In this document: positions 17,159-25,890 of the stretch, piece after piece
Layout of the letters: each line of letters begins with the position of its first letter
Numbering within the stretch: the first letter of the stretch is position 1
Assembly: GCA_963784425.1 (NCBI GenBank)
Contig: CAWARM010000010.1
Location: 186,001-250,000 of the forward strand
DNA length: 64,000 nucleotides
Source: SHZL01 sp963784425
Lineage (GTDB): Bacteria > Pseudomonadota > Gammaproteobacteria > Xanthomonadales > SZUA-36
Direction: 5' to 3'
The notes under the pieces: model-generated
What the model was told of the DNA's origin: nothing
The model's input: only the letters and a program-made list of their open reading frames with translations
The model's database searches: none
Position numbers and translations under genes: made by a program

Positions 17159-18145
17159 ATGAAACTGGCATCTTTGAAATCCGCCGGCCGCGATGGAACC
17201 CTGATCGTAGTCAATCGCCGCCTGACTCACTTTATTACTGCCGCGGGCATCGCTCCGACCTTGCAACAGGCCATGGACAACTGGTCCGCTGCCGCGCCCC
17301 GGCTGAACGCACTTTCCGAAGCGCTGAATGATGGTGTGGCGCCGGCTATCGCCGTGCTAAACATGGGCGACCTGGCCTCACCGTTTCCCCGTGCATACGA
17401 ATTCGTTGATGGCAGTGCCTATCTGCCCCACGTGGAGCGGGTACGGAAGGCACGGGGAGCCGAGGTTCCCGCTTCTTTCTACCACGACCCGCTCATGTAC
17501 CAGGCAACGTCTGCAGGTTTCCTTGGCCCACACGATCCCGTGTTGGTTGCCAGCGAAGCGTACGGTATCGACTTTGAAGCTGAAGTCATCGTGGTGACAG
17601 ATGACGTACCGATGGGTGTTACTGCCGGGGCTGCCATCGACCACATACAGTTAATCGGCCTGATCAATGACGTCAGCTTACGCAACCTGATTCCGGACGA
17701 GCTGGCAAAGGGGTTTGGGTTTTTGCACTCAAAGCCGCGTTCGGCCTTGTCCCCCGTGCTCGTGACGCCGGATGAGCTGGGTGGCCACTGGCAAGACAGC
17801 AAGGTGCATCTGCCATTGCGCTCCAGGCTGAACGGGCAGCTTTTCGGCCAGCCCGAAGCCGGGCACGACATGCAGTTCAACTTCGCCCAATTGGTTGCGC
17901 ATGCCGCCAGGACGCGCCCGCTGGTGGCCGGCACCATAGTCGGCTCCGGAACCGTTGCCAATCAGGATGCCGGCCTGGGAGCTTCCTGCCTGGCGGAAAA
18001 GCGGGTGTTGGAGGTCATAGAGAAGGGCAAGGCCCAAACACCGTTCATGAGTTTCGGCGATACCATCGAGATCGAGATGCTGGATGAGGGGGGTAACAGT
18101 ATTTTCGGCACCATCCGGCAGGTCATCCAAAAATACGGGGATTAA
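17159..18145 (+). CDS. Fumarylacetoacetate hydrolase family protein (fumarylacetoacetase)
   Basis: Last step of homogentisate degradation, yielding fumarate and acetoacetate; the acetoacetate could feed the acetoacetyl-CoA synthetase encoded at 22981-24927. The 328-residue protein starts MKLASLKSAGRDGTL; the longer frame from 17108 overlaps hmgA and is rejected. FAH-fold metal motifs are present: the acidic pair in GIDFEAEVIVV (metal-binding Glu residues), and C-terminal GTIVGSGTVANQDAG and GDTIEIEMLDEGG. It is the bacterial ~330-residue form rather than the longer eukaryotic one. An 8-base inverted repeat (GGGGATTA/TAATCCCC) overlaps the stop. Confidence 0.92.
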   Translation: MKLASLKSAGRDGTLIVVNRRLTHFITAAGIAPTLQQAMDNWSAAAPRLNALSEALNDGVAPAIAVLNMGDLASPFPRAYEFVDGSAYLPHVERVRKARGAEVPASFYHDPLMYQATSAGFLGPHDPVLVASEAYGIDFEAEVIVVTDDVPMGVTAGAAIDHIQLIGLINDVSLRNLIPDELAKGFGFLHSKPRSALSPVLVTPDELGGHWQDSKVHLPLRSRLNGQLFGQPEAGHDMQFNFAQLVAHAARTRPLVAGTIVGSGTVANQDAGLGASCLAEKRVLEVIEKGKAQTPFMSFGDTIEIEMLDEGGNSIFGTIRQVIQKYGD

Positions 18146-18202
18146 CTTCATTCTCCGTATCAGTCATAATCCCCGCACTTGTTCAACGAGCTAACCACCA
18201 CG

Positions 18203-18568
18203 ATGCGGAACCTGATTGTTTTCTTCTTGCTGCTGTCCCTGGCCGGATGTGCCACGGAGAAGCCAAAACCCGATGCGTTCGCCGCCGCCAACCAGGCCAT
18301 TGCAGACGCTGTGAAGGCGGGCGCGGAACAGCACGCCCCGGTTGAACTGCGTTTTGCCCGCGAGAAACTGGCCGAGGCGCAAAAAGGCATGGATTACAAG
18401 CAGTACGACAAAGTGGATTATCTGCTTGAACAATCGGAAATCAATGCGAGCCTGGCGATCGAAAAAACCCAGGGTGCGATTCTGCGCGGGCAGGTCGCCG
18501 ATTTGGCGCGGCAGAATGAAATCCTGAAAGAAGATTTTGAGAACACGTTTGGCGAGGCATATCAATGA
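18203..18568 (+). CDS. DUF4398 lipoprotein, small
   Basis: 121-residue predicted lipoprotein. The signal peptide MRNLIVFFLLLSLAGC ends in a lipobox (LAGC, Cys16). The rest is alpha-helical and resembles DUF4398 domains (ELRFAREKLAEAQKGMDYKQYDKVDYLLEQSEINASLA). The stop codon overlaps the start of the next gene (ATGA), so the two are coupled. They probably form an envelope-associated pair anchored to the outer membrane. The exact function is unknown. The TTG at 18179 is a poorer start. Confidence 0.82.
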   Translation: MRNLIVFFLLLSLAGCATEKPKPDAFAAANQAIADAVKAGAEQHAPVELRFAREKLAEAQKGMDYKQYDKVDYLLEQSEINASLAIEKTQGAILRGQVADLARQNEILKEDFENTFGEAYQ

Positions 18569-19554
18569 AACTCTGCACTGCCAGGACGGCCAGCCTTGTG
18601 CTGCTAAGCTTTTTCCTGGGGGCTTGCGCCAGCGCTCCGAAAAAAGACCTCGCGCTGGAGCAAGTGCGCGCCCAAATGAACGAGTTGCAAGCTGACACCG
18701 CGCTGGTCGCCTACGCCCCCCAGGCCGTGGCGGAAGCGGAACGTGCCGTGCGCGCAGCCGAAACTGCCAGCGGGGACAAGACGCAGCGGATTCACTTGAT
18801 TTACATGGCGGATCGGCGCATCCAGATTGCGCGCGCTATAGCGCAGCGAGAACAGTTGGAGACAGAACTCAGGGCAAACGAGGACGAGCACAGCGCCATC
18901 CTGGTGCGCGCCAGCAAGATGGAAGCAGAGCGGGCGAGGCTCGAGGCCGAGCGTGCCCGGATGATGTCGCAGGCGACTGCCGAAGAAGCCGACAACGCCA
19001 AGCTAATGGCCGAGGAAGCACAACAGAGAGAAGCTCTTTCAGCCAAGACTGCCCAGCAAGCCCAGGAAGAAGCGGAACAAGCCAAGGCCCTGGCCGAGTC
19101 CAGCGCTAACGCCGCGAAACTGGCCAGGCAGGAAGCAAACCTTGCGTCCGAGCAGGCGCAGACCTTGCGGCGCCAGCTGGAAAACCTGCAACTGCGCCAG
19201 ACTGAGAGCGGCGTAGTGGTGACCCTCGGTGACGTACTGTTTGAAACCGGGCAGGCTGAACTGAAACCGGAGGCCGAGACCAGCCTGGTGGAAGTGGTAG
19301 ACCTCTTGCAAAGCGAGCCTGAAAAGAAAATCCGTATCGAAGGGCACACCGATTCCGTCGGTGAGGCTGAGGCCAACCTCAAGTTGTCAGAGCTCAGGGC
19401 CAATTCTGTGCAGAGCGCTCTGGTTGCCCTGGGAGTAGATCCCAAGCGCATCATTGCAGTTGGAATGGGTGAGGATTTTCCCATTGCAAGCAATGATACT
19501 GACGAGGGCCGCGGCAAAAATCGCCGTGTAGACGTTATCCTGCTGGATAATTGA
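18565..19554 (+). CDS. DUF4398 and OmpA-domain lipoprotein
   Basis: 329-residue lipoprotein: signal peptide with lipobox LGAC (about residue 21), a DUF4398-like helical segment (APQAVAEAERAVRAAETASG, residues ~51-110), a long Glu/Ala-rich coiled coil (about 110-215), and a C-terminal OmpA/MotB peptidoglycan-binding domain (ETGQAELKPEAETSLVEVVD, IEGHTDSVGEAEANLKLSE, NRRVDVILL). It would span from the outer membrane to the peptidoglycan. It shares DUF4398 with the preceding small lipoprotein, so the pair probably arose by duplication plus domain fusion. Confidence 0.9.
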   Translation: MKLCTARTASLVLLSFFLGACASAPKKDLALEQVRAQMNELQADTALVAYAPQAVAEAERAVRAAETASGDKTQRIHLIYMADRRIQIARAIAQREQLETELRANEDEHSAILVRASKMEAERARLEAERARMMSQATAEEADNAKLMAEEAQQREALSAKTAQQAQEEAEQAKALAESSANAAKLARQEANLASEQAQTLRRQLENLQLRQTESGVVVTLGDVLFETGQAELKPEAETSLVEVVDLLQSEPEKKIRIEGHTDSVGEAEANLKLSELRANSVQSALVALGVDPKRIIAVGMGEDFPIASNDTDEGRGKNRRVDVILLDN

Positions 19555-19869
19555 ACGCGCCAGAGCCACATCGGGATTGCGACCGGAAGCTCTGAATTCG
19601 AATCCGGTATGGTGTGATCATGCGACCTGTTTCCCGTGGTTGCCGTGAGTGAATTTTTGCGTTATCTTGGACGCAAGACTATGGTCTATCCTCTTCACAA
19701 TGTAGTGCGCGGATGATGGTTGTGTTGGTGCCAATCCAGCACATGCTTCAAGCTCAATTTCGTTCCACCCTGTCAACAAAACCCAAGCAGACAATCGCTG
19801 CGACCCGACACGCACCCCGCGTTGTGGAGCTGTCGCGGCCCTTTATTGCTTTTGAATCGGAGGACTGCA
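19555..19869. other. 315-base intergenic region, no gene seen
   Basis: Between the OmpA-domain gene and the DUF465 gene I find no credible ORF or RNA gene. A small inverted repeat ACCGGA/TCCGGT (about 19581-19609) encloses AGCTCTGAATTCG, which resembles the GGAAGCTCTGAAT half-site of other repeats in this window. The Shine-Dalgarno GGAGG of the next gene closes the interval. No clear sigma70 promoter was recognised. Confidence 0.5.
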
Positions 19870-20085
19870 ATGTTTGAAAACCGCCAGGATAAGATGGAAA
19901 AGTTGATGAAAGAGAACGACGAGTTTCTGCGGTATTTTAACAAGCACCAGGAACTGGATAAGATTGTGACTGCTGCAGAAATCGGCGTAGCACCAATGGA
20001 AGACCTGGCACTCATCAAGCTCAAGAAGGAAAAACTTTGGACCAAGGACCAACTGGCCCGAATCATGGACGCCAGCATGAGCTGA
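19870..20085 (+). CDS. DUF465 / YdcH-family small protein
   Basis: 71-residue, highly charged helical protein (MFENRQDKMEKLMKENDEFL...). The C-terminal LIKLKKEKLWTKDQLARIM corresponds to the conserved LKKEKLRLKDE motif of DUF465. These proteins are small coiled coils of unknown function. The ATG at 19870 has a GGAGG 6 bases upstream; the longer open frame from 19720 has no support. It is monocistronic, with its own terminator 22 bases after the stop. Confidence 0.85.
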   Translation: MFENRQDKMEKLMKENDEFLRYFNKHQELDKIVTAAEIGVAPMEDLALIKLKKEKLWTKDQLARIMDASMS

Positions 20086-20106
20086 TCCACGGAATTTGCT
20101 GTACCC

Positions 20107-20138
20107 AACGGCCGGGCCCTTGTCCCGGCCGTTTTTTT
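20107..20138 (+). terminator. Rho-independent terminator after the DUF465 gene
   Basis: Perfect 9-base stem ACGGCCGGG/CCCGGCCGT with loop CCCTTGT, followed by seven T. Confidence 0.93.
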
Positions 20139-20171
20139 GTCAGCCAACGCAGGCTTTATACTCCTCTGGTG

Positions 20172-20294
20172 GACCCAAAGCCCGCATCCGGGCAGTACAA
20201 TTTAGGAAGCTCTGAATCATTATCCATGAATGATCGACAGGCCATTTCATATTTGCTTCTCGTGCGGATGACCCAAAGCACCGCATCCGGGCAG
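20172..20294. repeat. Direct repeats flanking a GGAAGCTCTGAATCATT element
   Basis: GACCCAAAGCCCGCATCCGG plus GCAG (20172-20195) and its near copy with one extra base (20270-20294) stand about 98 bases apart. Between them lies AGGAAGCTCTGAATCATTAT followed by CCATGAATGATC (20205-20235), almost the same as the palindrome at 54063-54095. The second direct repeat ends 26 bases before the CBS start codon, so the repeat is part of the cbs leader. Confidence 0.7.
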
Positions 20295-20320
20295 AGGATA
20301 AATCAGGAGACCAGCCGGTC

Positions 20321-21694
20321 ATGGAAGTATTCGACAACGTACTGGAACTGATCGGCAACACCCCGATTGTAAGAATCAATCACATGGACACCGGCCCGTG
20401 TGAGCTGTTTATCAAGCTGGAAAGCCAGAATCCCGGGGCATCCATCAAGGATCGCATTGGCCTGCGCATGATTGAGGATGCCGAAGCGGCCGGCTTGATC
20501 AAACCGGGCGCCACCCTGGTAGAAGGAACCGCCGGCAATACGGGTCTTGGCCTGGCCTTGGTGGCGGCACAAAAGGGCTATCGACTGATGTTGGTGATTC
20601 CCGACAAGATGAGCCGGGAAAAGATATCCAACCTCAAGGCCATGGGGGCCGAAGTCGTGCTGACCCGCTCAGATGTGGCCAAGGGGCACCCTGAATATTA
20701 CCAGGACATGGCAAAGCGCCTGGCCAGCGAGATTGACGGCGCATTTTTCGTTAACCAGTTTGGCAATCCCTCCAACCCAAAGGCGCATGAAGAAGTCACC
20801 GGCCCGGAAATCTGGCGGCAAATGGATGGTCAGCTTGACGCAATCGTGTTGGGCGTAGGGTCGAGTGGAACCATCACCGGCCTGTCCCGGTATTTCGCCC
20901 GCGAGGCGCCGCAGCTGGAGCTGGTATTGGCTGACCCGGTAGGGTCGATTCTTGCCAGGTACATCAATGAAGGGATTCTGTCGACCAAGAGCAGCAGTTG
21001 GACGGTGGAGGGTATTGGCGAAGATTTCCTTCCGACCATCAGCGACTTCACCCGGGTCAAGCAGGCCTATGCCATTCCGGACAAGGAAAGTTTCCTCGCT
21101 GGCCGCGAACTGCTGCAAAAAGAGGGGATACTCGGAGGGTCGTCCACTGGCACGCTGGTTGCCGCCGCACTGCGCTACTGTCGCGAGCAAACGGACCCTA
21201 AGCACGTGCTTACGTTTTGCTGCGACACCGGTAACCGCTACCTGTCGAAAATGTACAACGATTTCTGGATGCGTGACCAGGGTTTCCTTGAAGTATCCAG
21301 TCATGGCGACCTGCGCGACCTGATCGCCCGGCCATATGCAACAAACGATACCATCACGGTCAATCCTGACGAGCCGCTGGCCAATGCCTATGCGCGCATG
21401 AAACTCTACGATGTTTCGCAGCTGCCCGTGATCGACCAGGGCCAGATCGTGGGGATCCTGGATGAGTCGGATTTGCTGCTTGCCGTTGCAGAAGATGGCA
21501 AAGCCTTTGCCCAACCGGTGCATGCTGCCATGGTGACCGAACTTACCGAAATAGATGTGTCAGCACCCGTGGCGGAGCTGATGCCCATTTTCAACAAGGA
21601 CTTCATTGCCATTGTGAAGGACGGCAAACAGTTCCTTGGGCTGATTACCCGTGTAGACCTGCTTAATTACTTGCGCCGCAAGGCCGACCGATAA
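20321..21694 (+). CDS. Cystathionine beta-synthase with C-terminal CBS-domain pair
   Basis: PLP enzyme condensing homocysteine and serine (or an activated serine) to cystathionine. The 457-residue protein has a fold-type II catalytic core with NTPIVRINHM, the PLP lysine in NPGASIKDRIG (about residue 43), the phosphate loop EGTAGNTGLGLAL, and GVGSSGTITGLSRYF. Residues about 335-455 form two CBS motifs (PLANAYARMKLYDVSQLPVI and APVAELMPIFNKDFIAIVKD). The next gene is a cystathionine lyase, so together they form reverse transsulfuration. A cysteine synthase role is a less likely alternative given the CBS pair. Confidence 0.92.
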   Translation: MEVFDNVLELIGNTPIVRINHMDTGPCELFIKLESQNPGASIKDRIGLRMIEDAEAAGLIKPGATLVEGTAGNTGLGLALVAAQKGYRLMLVIPDKMSREKISNLKAMGAEVVLTRSDVAKGHPEYYQDMAKRLASEIDGAFFVNQFGNPSNPKAHEEVTGPEIWRQMDGQLDAIVLGVGSSGTITGLSRYFAREAPQLELVLADPVGSILARYINEGILSTKSSSWTVEGIGEDFLPTISDFTRVKQAYAIPDKESFLAGRELLQKEGILGGSSTGTLVAAALRYCREQTDPKHVLTFCCDTGNRYLSKMYNDFWMRDQGFLEVSSHGDLRDLIARPYATNDTITVNPDEPLANAYARMKLYDVSQLPVIDQGQIVGILDESDLLLAVAEDGKAFAQPVHAAMVTELTEIDVSAPVAELMPIFNKDFIAIVKDGKQFLGLITRVDLLNYLRRKADR

Positions 21695-21703
21695 GGACCC
21701 GTG

Positions 21704-22870
21704 ATGAGCGACCTCAAAACCAACCACCAGCTGGCAACCCGTGCGATCCATGCCGGGCAGCAACCGGATCCGTCCACCGGCGCGATCATGACGCCTATTT
21801 ATGCCACCTCAACGTATGTACAACGCAGTCCGGGTGAACACAAGGGCTGGGAGTATTCGCGCAGTCACAACCCGACTCGCGATGCGTATGAGAAATGCAT
21901 TGCCGACCTTGAAAGCGGCAAGCAGGGATTTGCCTTCGCCTCGGGCATGGCTGCGACGTCCACGGTGCTTGAGCTGCTGGACAGCGGCGACCACGTAGTG
22001 GCCGGCAACGATCTATATGGTGGCACATTCAGATTGTTCCACCGGGTACGCGAGCGTTCAGCAGGCCTGCAATTCAGCTTTGTGCCGTTGGAGGATCCTG
22101 CAGCATTGCGTGCGGCAATGCGAGCCGATACCCGGATGGTTTGGGTTGAAACACCGACCAATCCCATGTTGCGCATCATCGACATAGCAGCCGCGGCGAA
22201 AGTTGCCCATGAACACGGCGCCTTGCTGGTAGTGGATAACACCTTTGCCACTCCCATGCTGCAGCGGCCGCTGGAATTGGGTGCAGACATCGTGGTGCAT
22301 TCGGCGACCAAGTATCTCAATGGCCATTCCGACATGGTGGGCGGGGTCGCTGTCGTCGGGGAAAATGCGGATCTGGCCCAGAAACTGTGGTTCCTGATGA
22401 ATTCCACGGGAGCAATCCAGGGGCCTTTTGATAGTTTCCTGGCCTTGAGAGGGCTCAAAACCCTGGCTCTGAGGATGAAGGCACATGCGGAAAACGCGCT
22501 GATCATTGCGCGCTGGCTGCAGAAACATCCGGCCGTGCACAAGGTGTTCTACCCGGGTTTGGAAGACCACCCGCAGCACGAGCTGGCTATGCGCCAGATG
22601 AGTGGCCTGGGCGGTGGCATCATCAGTATCGACGTCCATGGCGGCCTGGCCGCCTCCCGCAGGATACTCGAGCGTTGCAGCCTGTTTGCGCTGGCTGAAA
22701 GCCTCGGTGGCGTGGAGAGTCTGATCAATCATCCCGCCATCATGACGCACGCTTCCGTGCCTGCGGAAAAGCGCGCCCAGCTGGGCATCAGCGATACGTT
22801 GATCCGTCTGTCAGTAGGGGTTGAAGATGTCAATGACCTGATTGCAGAGCTGGATTACGCCTTTCTCTAA
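21704..22870 (+). CDS. Cystathionine gamma-lyase (Cys/Met-metabolism PLP enzyme)
   Basis: 388-residue fold-type I PLP enzyme. It has YSRSHNPTRDAYEKCIADLE, the PLP-contacting MAATSTVLELLDSGDHVVAG, VWVETPTNPMLRIIDI, VVDNTFATPMLQRPLELGAD, and the Schiff-base lysine in HSATKYLNGHSDMVGG. Sequence alone does not separate gamma-lyase from gamma-synthase. The adjacent cystathionine beta-synthase makes the lyase (cystathionine to cysteine, 2-oxobutyrate and ammonia) more likely. ATG 21704 has AAGGA 7 bases upstream, better than the GTG one codon before. The 9-base gap from cbs implies one operon. Confidence 0.9.
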   Translation: MSDLKTNHQLATRAIHAGQQPDPSTGAIMTPIYATSTYVQRSPGEHKGWEYSRSHNPTRDAYEKCIADLESGKQGFAFASGMAATSTVLELLDSGDHVVAGNDLYGGTFRLFHRVRERSAGLQFSFVPLEDPAALRAAMRADTRMVWVETPTNPMLRIIDIAAAAKVAHEHGALLVVDNTFATPMLQRPLELGADIVVHSATKYLNGHSDMVGGVAVVGENADLAQKLWFLMNSTGAIQGPFDSFLALRGLKTLALRMKAHAENALIIARWLQKHPAVHKVFYPGLEDHPQHELAMRQMSGLGGGIISIDVHGGLAASRRILERCSLFALAESLGGVESLINHPAIMTHASVPAEKRAQLGISDTLIRLSVGVEDVNDLIAELDYAFL

Positions 22871-22900
22871 TGACGTCATGCCGGACTTAAGAAGCGGGGG

Positions 22901-22981
22901 AATTTGGGGTCAGAGTACAATTTCCATGAAGGGGGAGCGTGAAATCACGTGATCATGCGAAATTGTACTCTGACCCCAATT
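22901..22981. repeat. Inverted repeat of the GGGGTCAGAGTACAATTT type (RAYT/REP-like)
   Basis: Perfect 20-base arms TTGGGGTCAGAGTACAATTT (22904-22923) and its reverse complement (22960-22979) enclose 36 bases with no ORF. Sequences of this type are widespread in gammaproteobacterial genomes and are commonly associated with REP-associated tyrosine transposases, though none is present here. The element fills the gap between two convergent genes, and its last bases touch the stop codon of the minus-strand acetoacetyl-CoA synthetase. It may serve as a bidirectional transcription barrier. Confidence 0.85.
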
Positions 22982-24927
22982 CACGCCAATTCAGGCAGAT
23001 CCCGGTACAAGTCCAGCGCCTGCGGATTCGCCAGCGCATCCTGGTTGCTGACCGGCTGTCCATGAATGACATTGCGCACAGCCAACTCCACGATCTTGCC
23101 GCTGATGGTCCGGGGAATGTCGCCGACCTGGATGATTTTTGCGGGCACGTGCCGGGGCGTGGTGTTCTGCCGGATGAGCTTGCGGATCTCATTTTGCAGC
23201 GCCTCGTCCAGGCGGACACCTTCGCGCAGTTTTACAAACAACACCACGCGCACGTCGTTGTCCCAGTCCTGTCCGACGCAAATACTCTCCAACACCTGGT
23301 CCAGCTTTTCGACCTGGCGATATATTTCAGCCGTGCCAATGCGGACGCCTCCCGGATTGAGCGTGGCGTCAGAGCGGCCCTGGATGATGTAGCCGAGATT
23401 TGCAGTTTTCTTGGCGAAGTCGCCGTGCGACCAGGTATTGGGAAATTTCTCGAAGTAAGCCGAGCGGTACTTGCTGCCGTCCGCGTCGCCCCAGAAGAAC
23501 ACGGGCATTGACGGGAACGCCTTGCTGCAGCACAGCTCCCCGGTTTCATCTATGTCGGCCACGCTGCCGTCTTCACGGCGGATTTCCACCGCCATCCCCA
23601 GTCCCGGGCACTGCAGCTCGCCCCGGTAAACCGGCAGGATGGGGCAGCCCAGGATAAAACAGGAAACGATGTCCGTGCCGCCTGAAATGGACGCCAGGCA
23701 CAGGTTGGTCTTGATGTCACGGTAGACGTAGTCAAAGCCTTCCGGCGCCAGCGGCGAGCCGGTAGAAAGCAAGGTCACCAGTGACTTGAGCTGGTGCGAT
23801 TCACGGGGTTTGATGCCCGATTTCTCCCAGGCAGAAATCGCTTTGGCGCCTGTGCCCAGGATCGAGATGTCGAGCGCATCAACCAGGTCGAACATGGCAG
23901 CCGGTCCGGGGTAAAACGGCGAACCATCGAACAACACGACACTGGCCCCGGTGGCAAGGCTGCTCACCAGCCAGTTCCACATCATCCAGCCACAGGTGGT
24001 GAAATAGCAAATCCGGTCGGAGCGGCGCACGTTGGTGTGCAGCACGAGCTCTTTCATGTGCTGCAGCAGAGTTCCGCCTGCGCCGTGGACTATGCATTTT
24101 GGCACCCCGGTAGTGCCGGATGAGAACAGGATGTACACCGGATGATTGAATGGCAAGCGTTCAAACTCGATGTCCTTCGCAGCGGTGTCCACGAAATCCG
24201 CGAACCACACGGCTTTGGGAGCTGCGGACAGGTCCGCGTCCGGATTCATATACGGCACCACCACCACGTGCTCAATGGAACTGACTGACCTGGCGATACC
24301 GGCAATTTTTTCCATGCAATCGTGAGTCTTGCCGCCATAACTGTAGGCTGCTGCACAGAACAGGACCTTGGGTTCGATTTGTCCAAAACGATCGACCACG
24401 CCGGCAACGCCGAAGTCCGGCGAGCAGGACGACCACACGGCGCCGATACTCGTGGTAGCCAGCATGGCGATTACGGTTTCAGGCAAGTTCGGCATGAATC
24501 CGGCCACCCGGTCACCCACGCCCACGTCTTTTGCCCTCAGCGCAGCGGCAGTGTGAGCCACCGCCTGGTAAAGCCCGGCATAGGACATTTCGCATCCCGT
24601 TCCTGTTTCCGAGCGGAACAGGATTGCCGGCTGCTCATCACGGAACCGCAGCAGGTTCTCGGCAAAATTCAGCCGGGCTCCCGGGAACCACCGGGCAGCC
24701 TGAAGATCAGTGGCCGGCTCCAGTGTCACAAGGCCTGGTTTGCCGACTACGGCGCAGAATTCCCAAACAGCACGCCAGAAGAGTTCCGGCTGATCCACGG
24801 AGTAGCGATACAGATCCCAGTAATCCCTGATACCCGGGTCGAGCTCAGTCTGCACCAGGTCAATAAACCGCCTTATGTTGGCGGTTTGACGTCGGGCCGG
24901 GCCTGGCGACCAGATGGGCTCAGACAT
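22981..24927 (-). CDS. Acetoacetate--CoA ligase (acetoacetyl-CoA synthetase)
   Basis: ANL-superfamily adenylating enzyme that activates acetoacetate with ATP and CoA. The 648-residue protein has the long N-terminal segment of acetoacetyl-CoA synthetases (RRFIDLVQTELDPGIRDYWD), GARLNFAENLLR, the phosphate-binding loop ILFSSGTTGVPKCIVHG, SISGGTDIVSCF, and the C-terminal lysine motif TISGKIVELAVRN. The ATG at 24927 (MSEPIWSPGP) matches the family; eight more codons are open upstream. It follows etfA by 24 bases, so it is transcribed with ETF. It fits leucine, fatty-acid or tyrosine-derived acetoacetate use. Confidence 0.94.
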   Translation of the reverse strand: MSEPIWSPGPARRQTANIRRFIDLVQTELDPGIRDYWDLYRYSVDQPELFWRAVWEFCAVVGKPGLVTLEPATDLQAARWFPGARLNFAENLLRFRDEQPAILFRSETGTGCEMSYAGLYQAVAHTAAALRAKDVGVGDRVAGFMPNLPETVIAMLATTSIGAVWSSCSPDFGVAGVVDRFGQIEPKVLFCAAAYSYGGKTHDCMEKIAGIARSVSSIEHVVVVPYMNPDADLSAAPKAVWFADFVDTAAKDIEFERLPFNHPVYILFSSGTTGVPKCIVHGAGGTLLQHMKELVLHTNVRRSDRICYFTTCGWMMWNWLVSSLATGASVVLFDGSPFYPGPAAMFDLVDALDISILGTGAKAISAWEKSGIKPRESHQLKSLVTLLSTGSPLAPEGFDYVYRDIKTNLCLASISGGTDIVSCFILGCPILPVYRGELQCPGLGMAVEIRREDGSVADIDETGELCCSKAFPSMPVFFWGDADGSKYRSAYFEKFPNTWSHGDFAKKTANLGYIIQGRSDATLNPGGVRIGTAEIYRQVEKLDQVLESICVGQDWDNDVRVVLFVKLREGVRLDEALQNEIRKLIRQNTTPRHVPAKIIQVGDIPRTISGKIVELAVRNVIHGQPVSNQDALANPQALDLYRDLPELA

Positions 24928-24951
24928 TCGCGGCAAATGCCCTGGACCCAA

Positions 24952-25890
24952 TCAGCCCAGCAAAGCCTCAATCTCGGGGATCACCGTAAACAGGTCACCG
25001 ACCAGTCCGATATCTGCAATTTCGAAAATGGGCGCTTCAGCGTCCTTGTTCACGGCCACTATGGTCCGGGCATCCTTGATTCCCGTGATGTGCTGGATCG
25101 CGCCGGATATGCCAAAAGCAAGGTACAGGTCGGGAGCAATGATCTTGCCGGTCTGGCCCACCTGCATGTCGCTGGGCACGTAGCCGGCATCCACAGCGGC
25201 GCGCGAAGCGCCAACCCCGGCTCCCAGCTTGTCTGCCAGCCGGTAGATCAGGGCGAATCCCTCAGCACTGCCCAGCGCCCGTCCGCCCGACACTACCCTG
25301 CTGGCGCCTTGCAGGTCGGGGCGTTCACTGCCTGCCGAATTCAGCGCTACGTAGCGGCTGTGGCCGGCCGCAGTGCCTTGGGCTTTGCGTTGCTCAACGA
25401 CTGCATTTCCCCCGCCTCCCGTTGCAGGCCAACTGGCAGTGCGCACGGTCATCACGATTTTCTGGCCCTCAGCAGCCTTGACATCGATGATGGCATTGCC
25501 GGCATAGATCGGGCGCCTGAACGCCAGCGGGTTCAAAACCTCCATCACATCACTGAACTGATTCACCCCGGCCAGGGCGGCGACTCTCGGCATGAGGTCT
25601 TTTCCCATGGTGGTAGATGGTCCGATAACGTGGGTGTAATCCGCGGCGAGCTGGAGAATTTCCGGGGCCCAGTTTGCCGCCAGCGGATGGGCGAGGTGGG
25701 CGGCGCTGATCATCAGCACACGGCTAACGCCGGCAAGGGCAGCAGCCTGGACGCCGACGGCGTCATGCCCTTGCCCCAACACGACGATATCAATGTCGCC
25801 GCCAATTGCTTTGGCACAGCTCACGCACTTGGCAGTACTCAGGTTCAGTGTGTGGCCATCATGCTCTGCCACGATCAGAATCTTGCTCAT
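24952..25890 (-). CDS. etfA: Electron transfer flavoprotein alpha subunit
   Basis: FAD-carrying subunit of ETF, which accepts electrons from acyl-CoA dehydrogenases. The 312-residue protein starts MSKILIVAEHDG. The C-terminal FAD domain has RPDLQGASRVVSGGRALGS, GASRAAVDAGYVPSDMQVGQ, GKIIAPDLYLAFGISGAIQH and VAVNKDAEAPIFEIADIGLV, all conserved. It overlaps etfB by 4 bases (ATGA). Confidence 0.97.
   Translation of the reverse strand: MSKILIVAEHDGHTLNLSTAKCVSCAKAIGGDIDIVVLGQGHDAVGVQAAALAGVSRVLMISAAHLAHPLAANWAPEILQLAADYTHVIGPSTTMGKDLMPRVAALAGVNQFSDVMEVLNPLAFRRPIYAGNAIIDVKAAEGQKIVMTVRTASWPATGGGGNAVVEQRKAQGTAAGHSRYVALNSAGSERPDLQGASRVVSGGRALGSAEGFALIYRLADKLGAGVGASRAAVDAGYVPSDMQVGQTGKIIAPDLYLAFGISGAIQHITGIKDARTIVAVNKDAEAPIFEIADIGLVGDLFTVIPEIEALLG

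Noticed and set aside
20321..22870. Considered as cysteine synthase plus cystathionine gamma-synthase (forward transsulfuration)
   Set aside because: The C-terminal CBS-domain pair and the adjacency of the two genes fit cystathionine beta-synthase plus gamma-lyase better; sequence alone does not exclude the other reading for the second gene.
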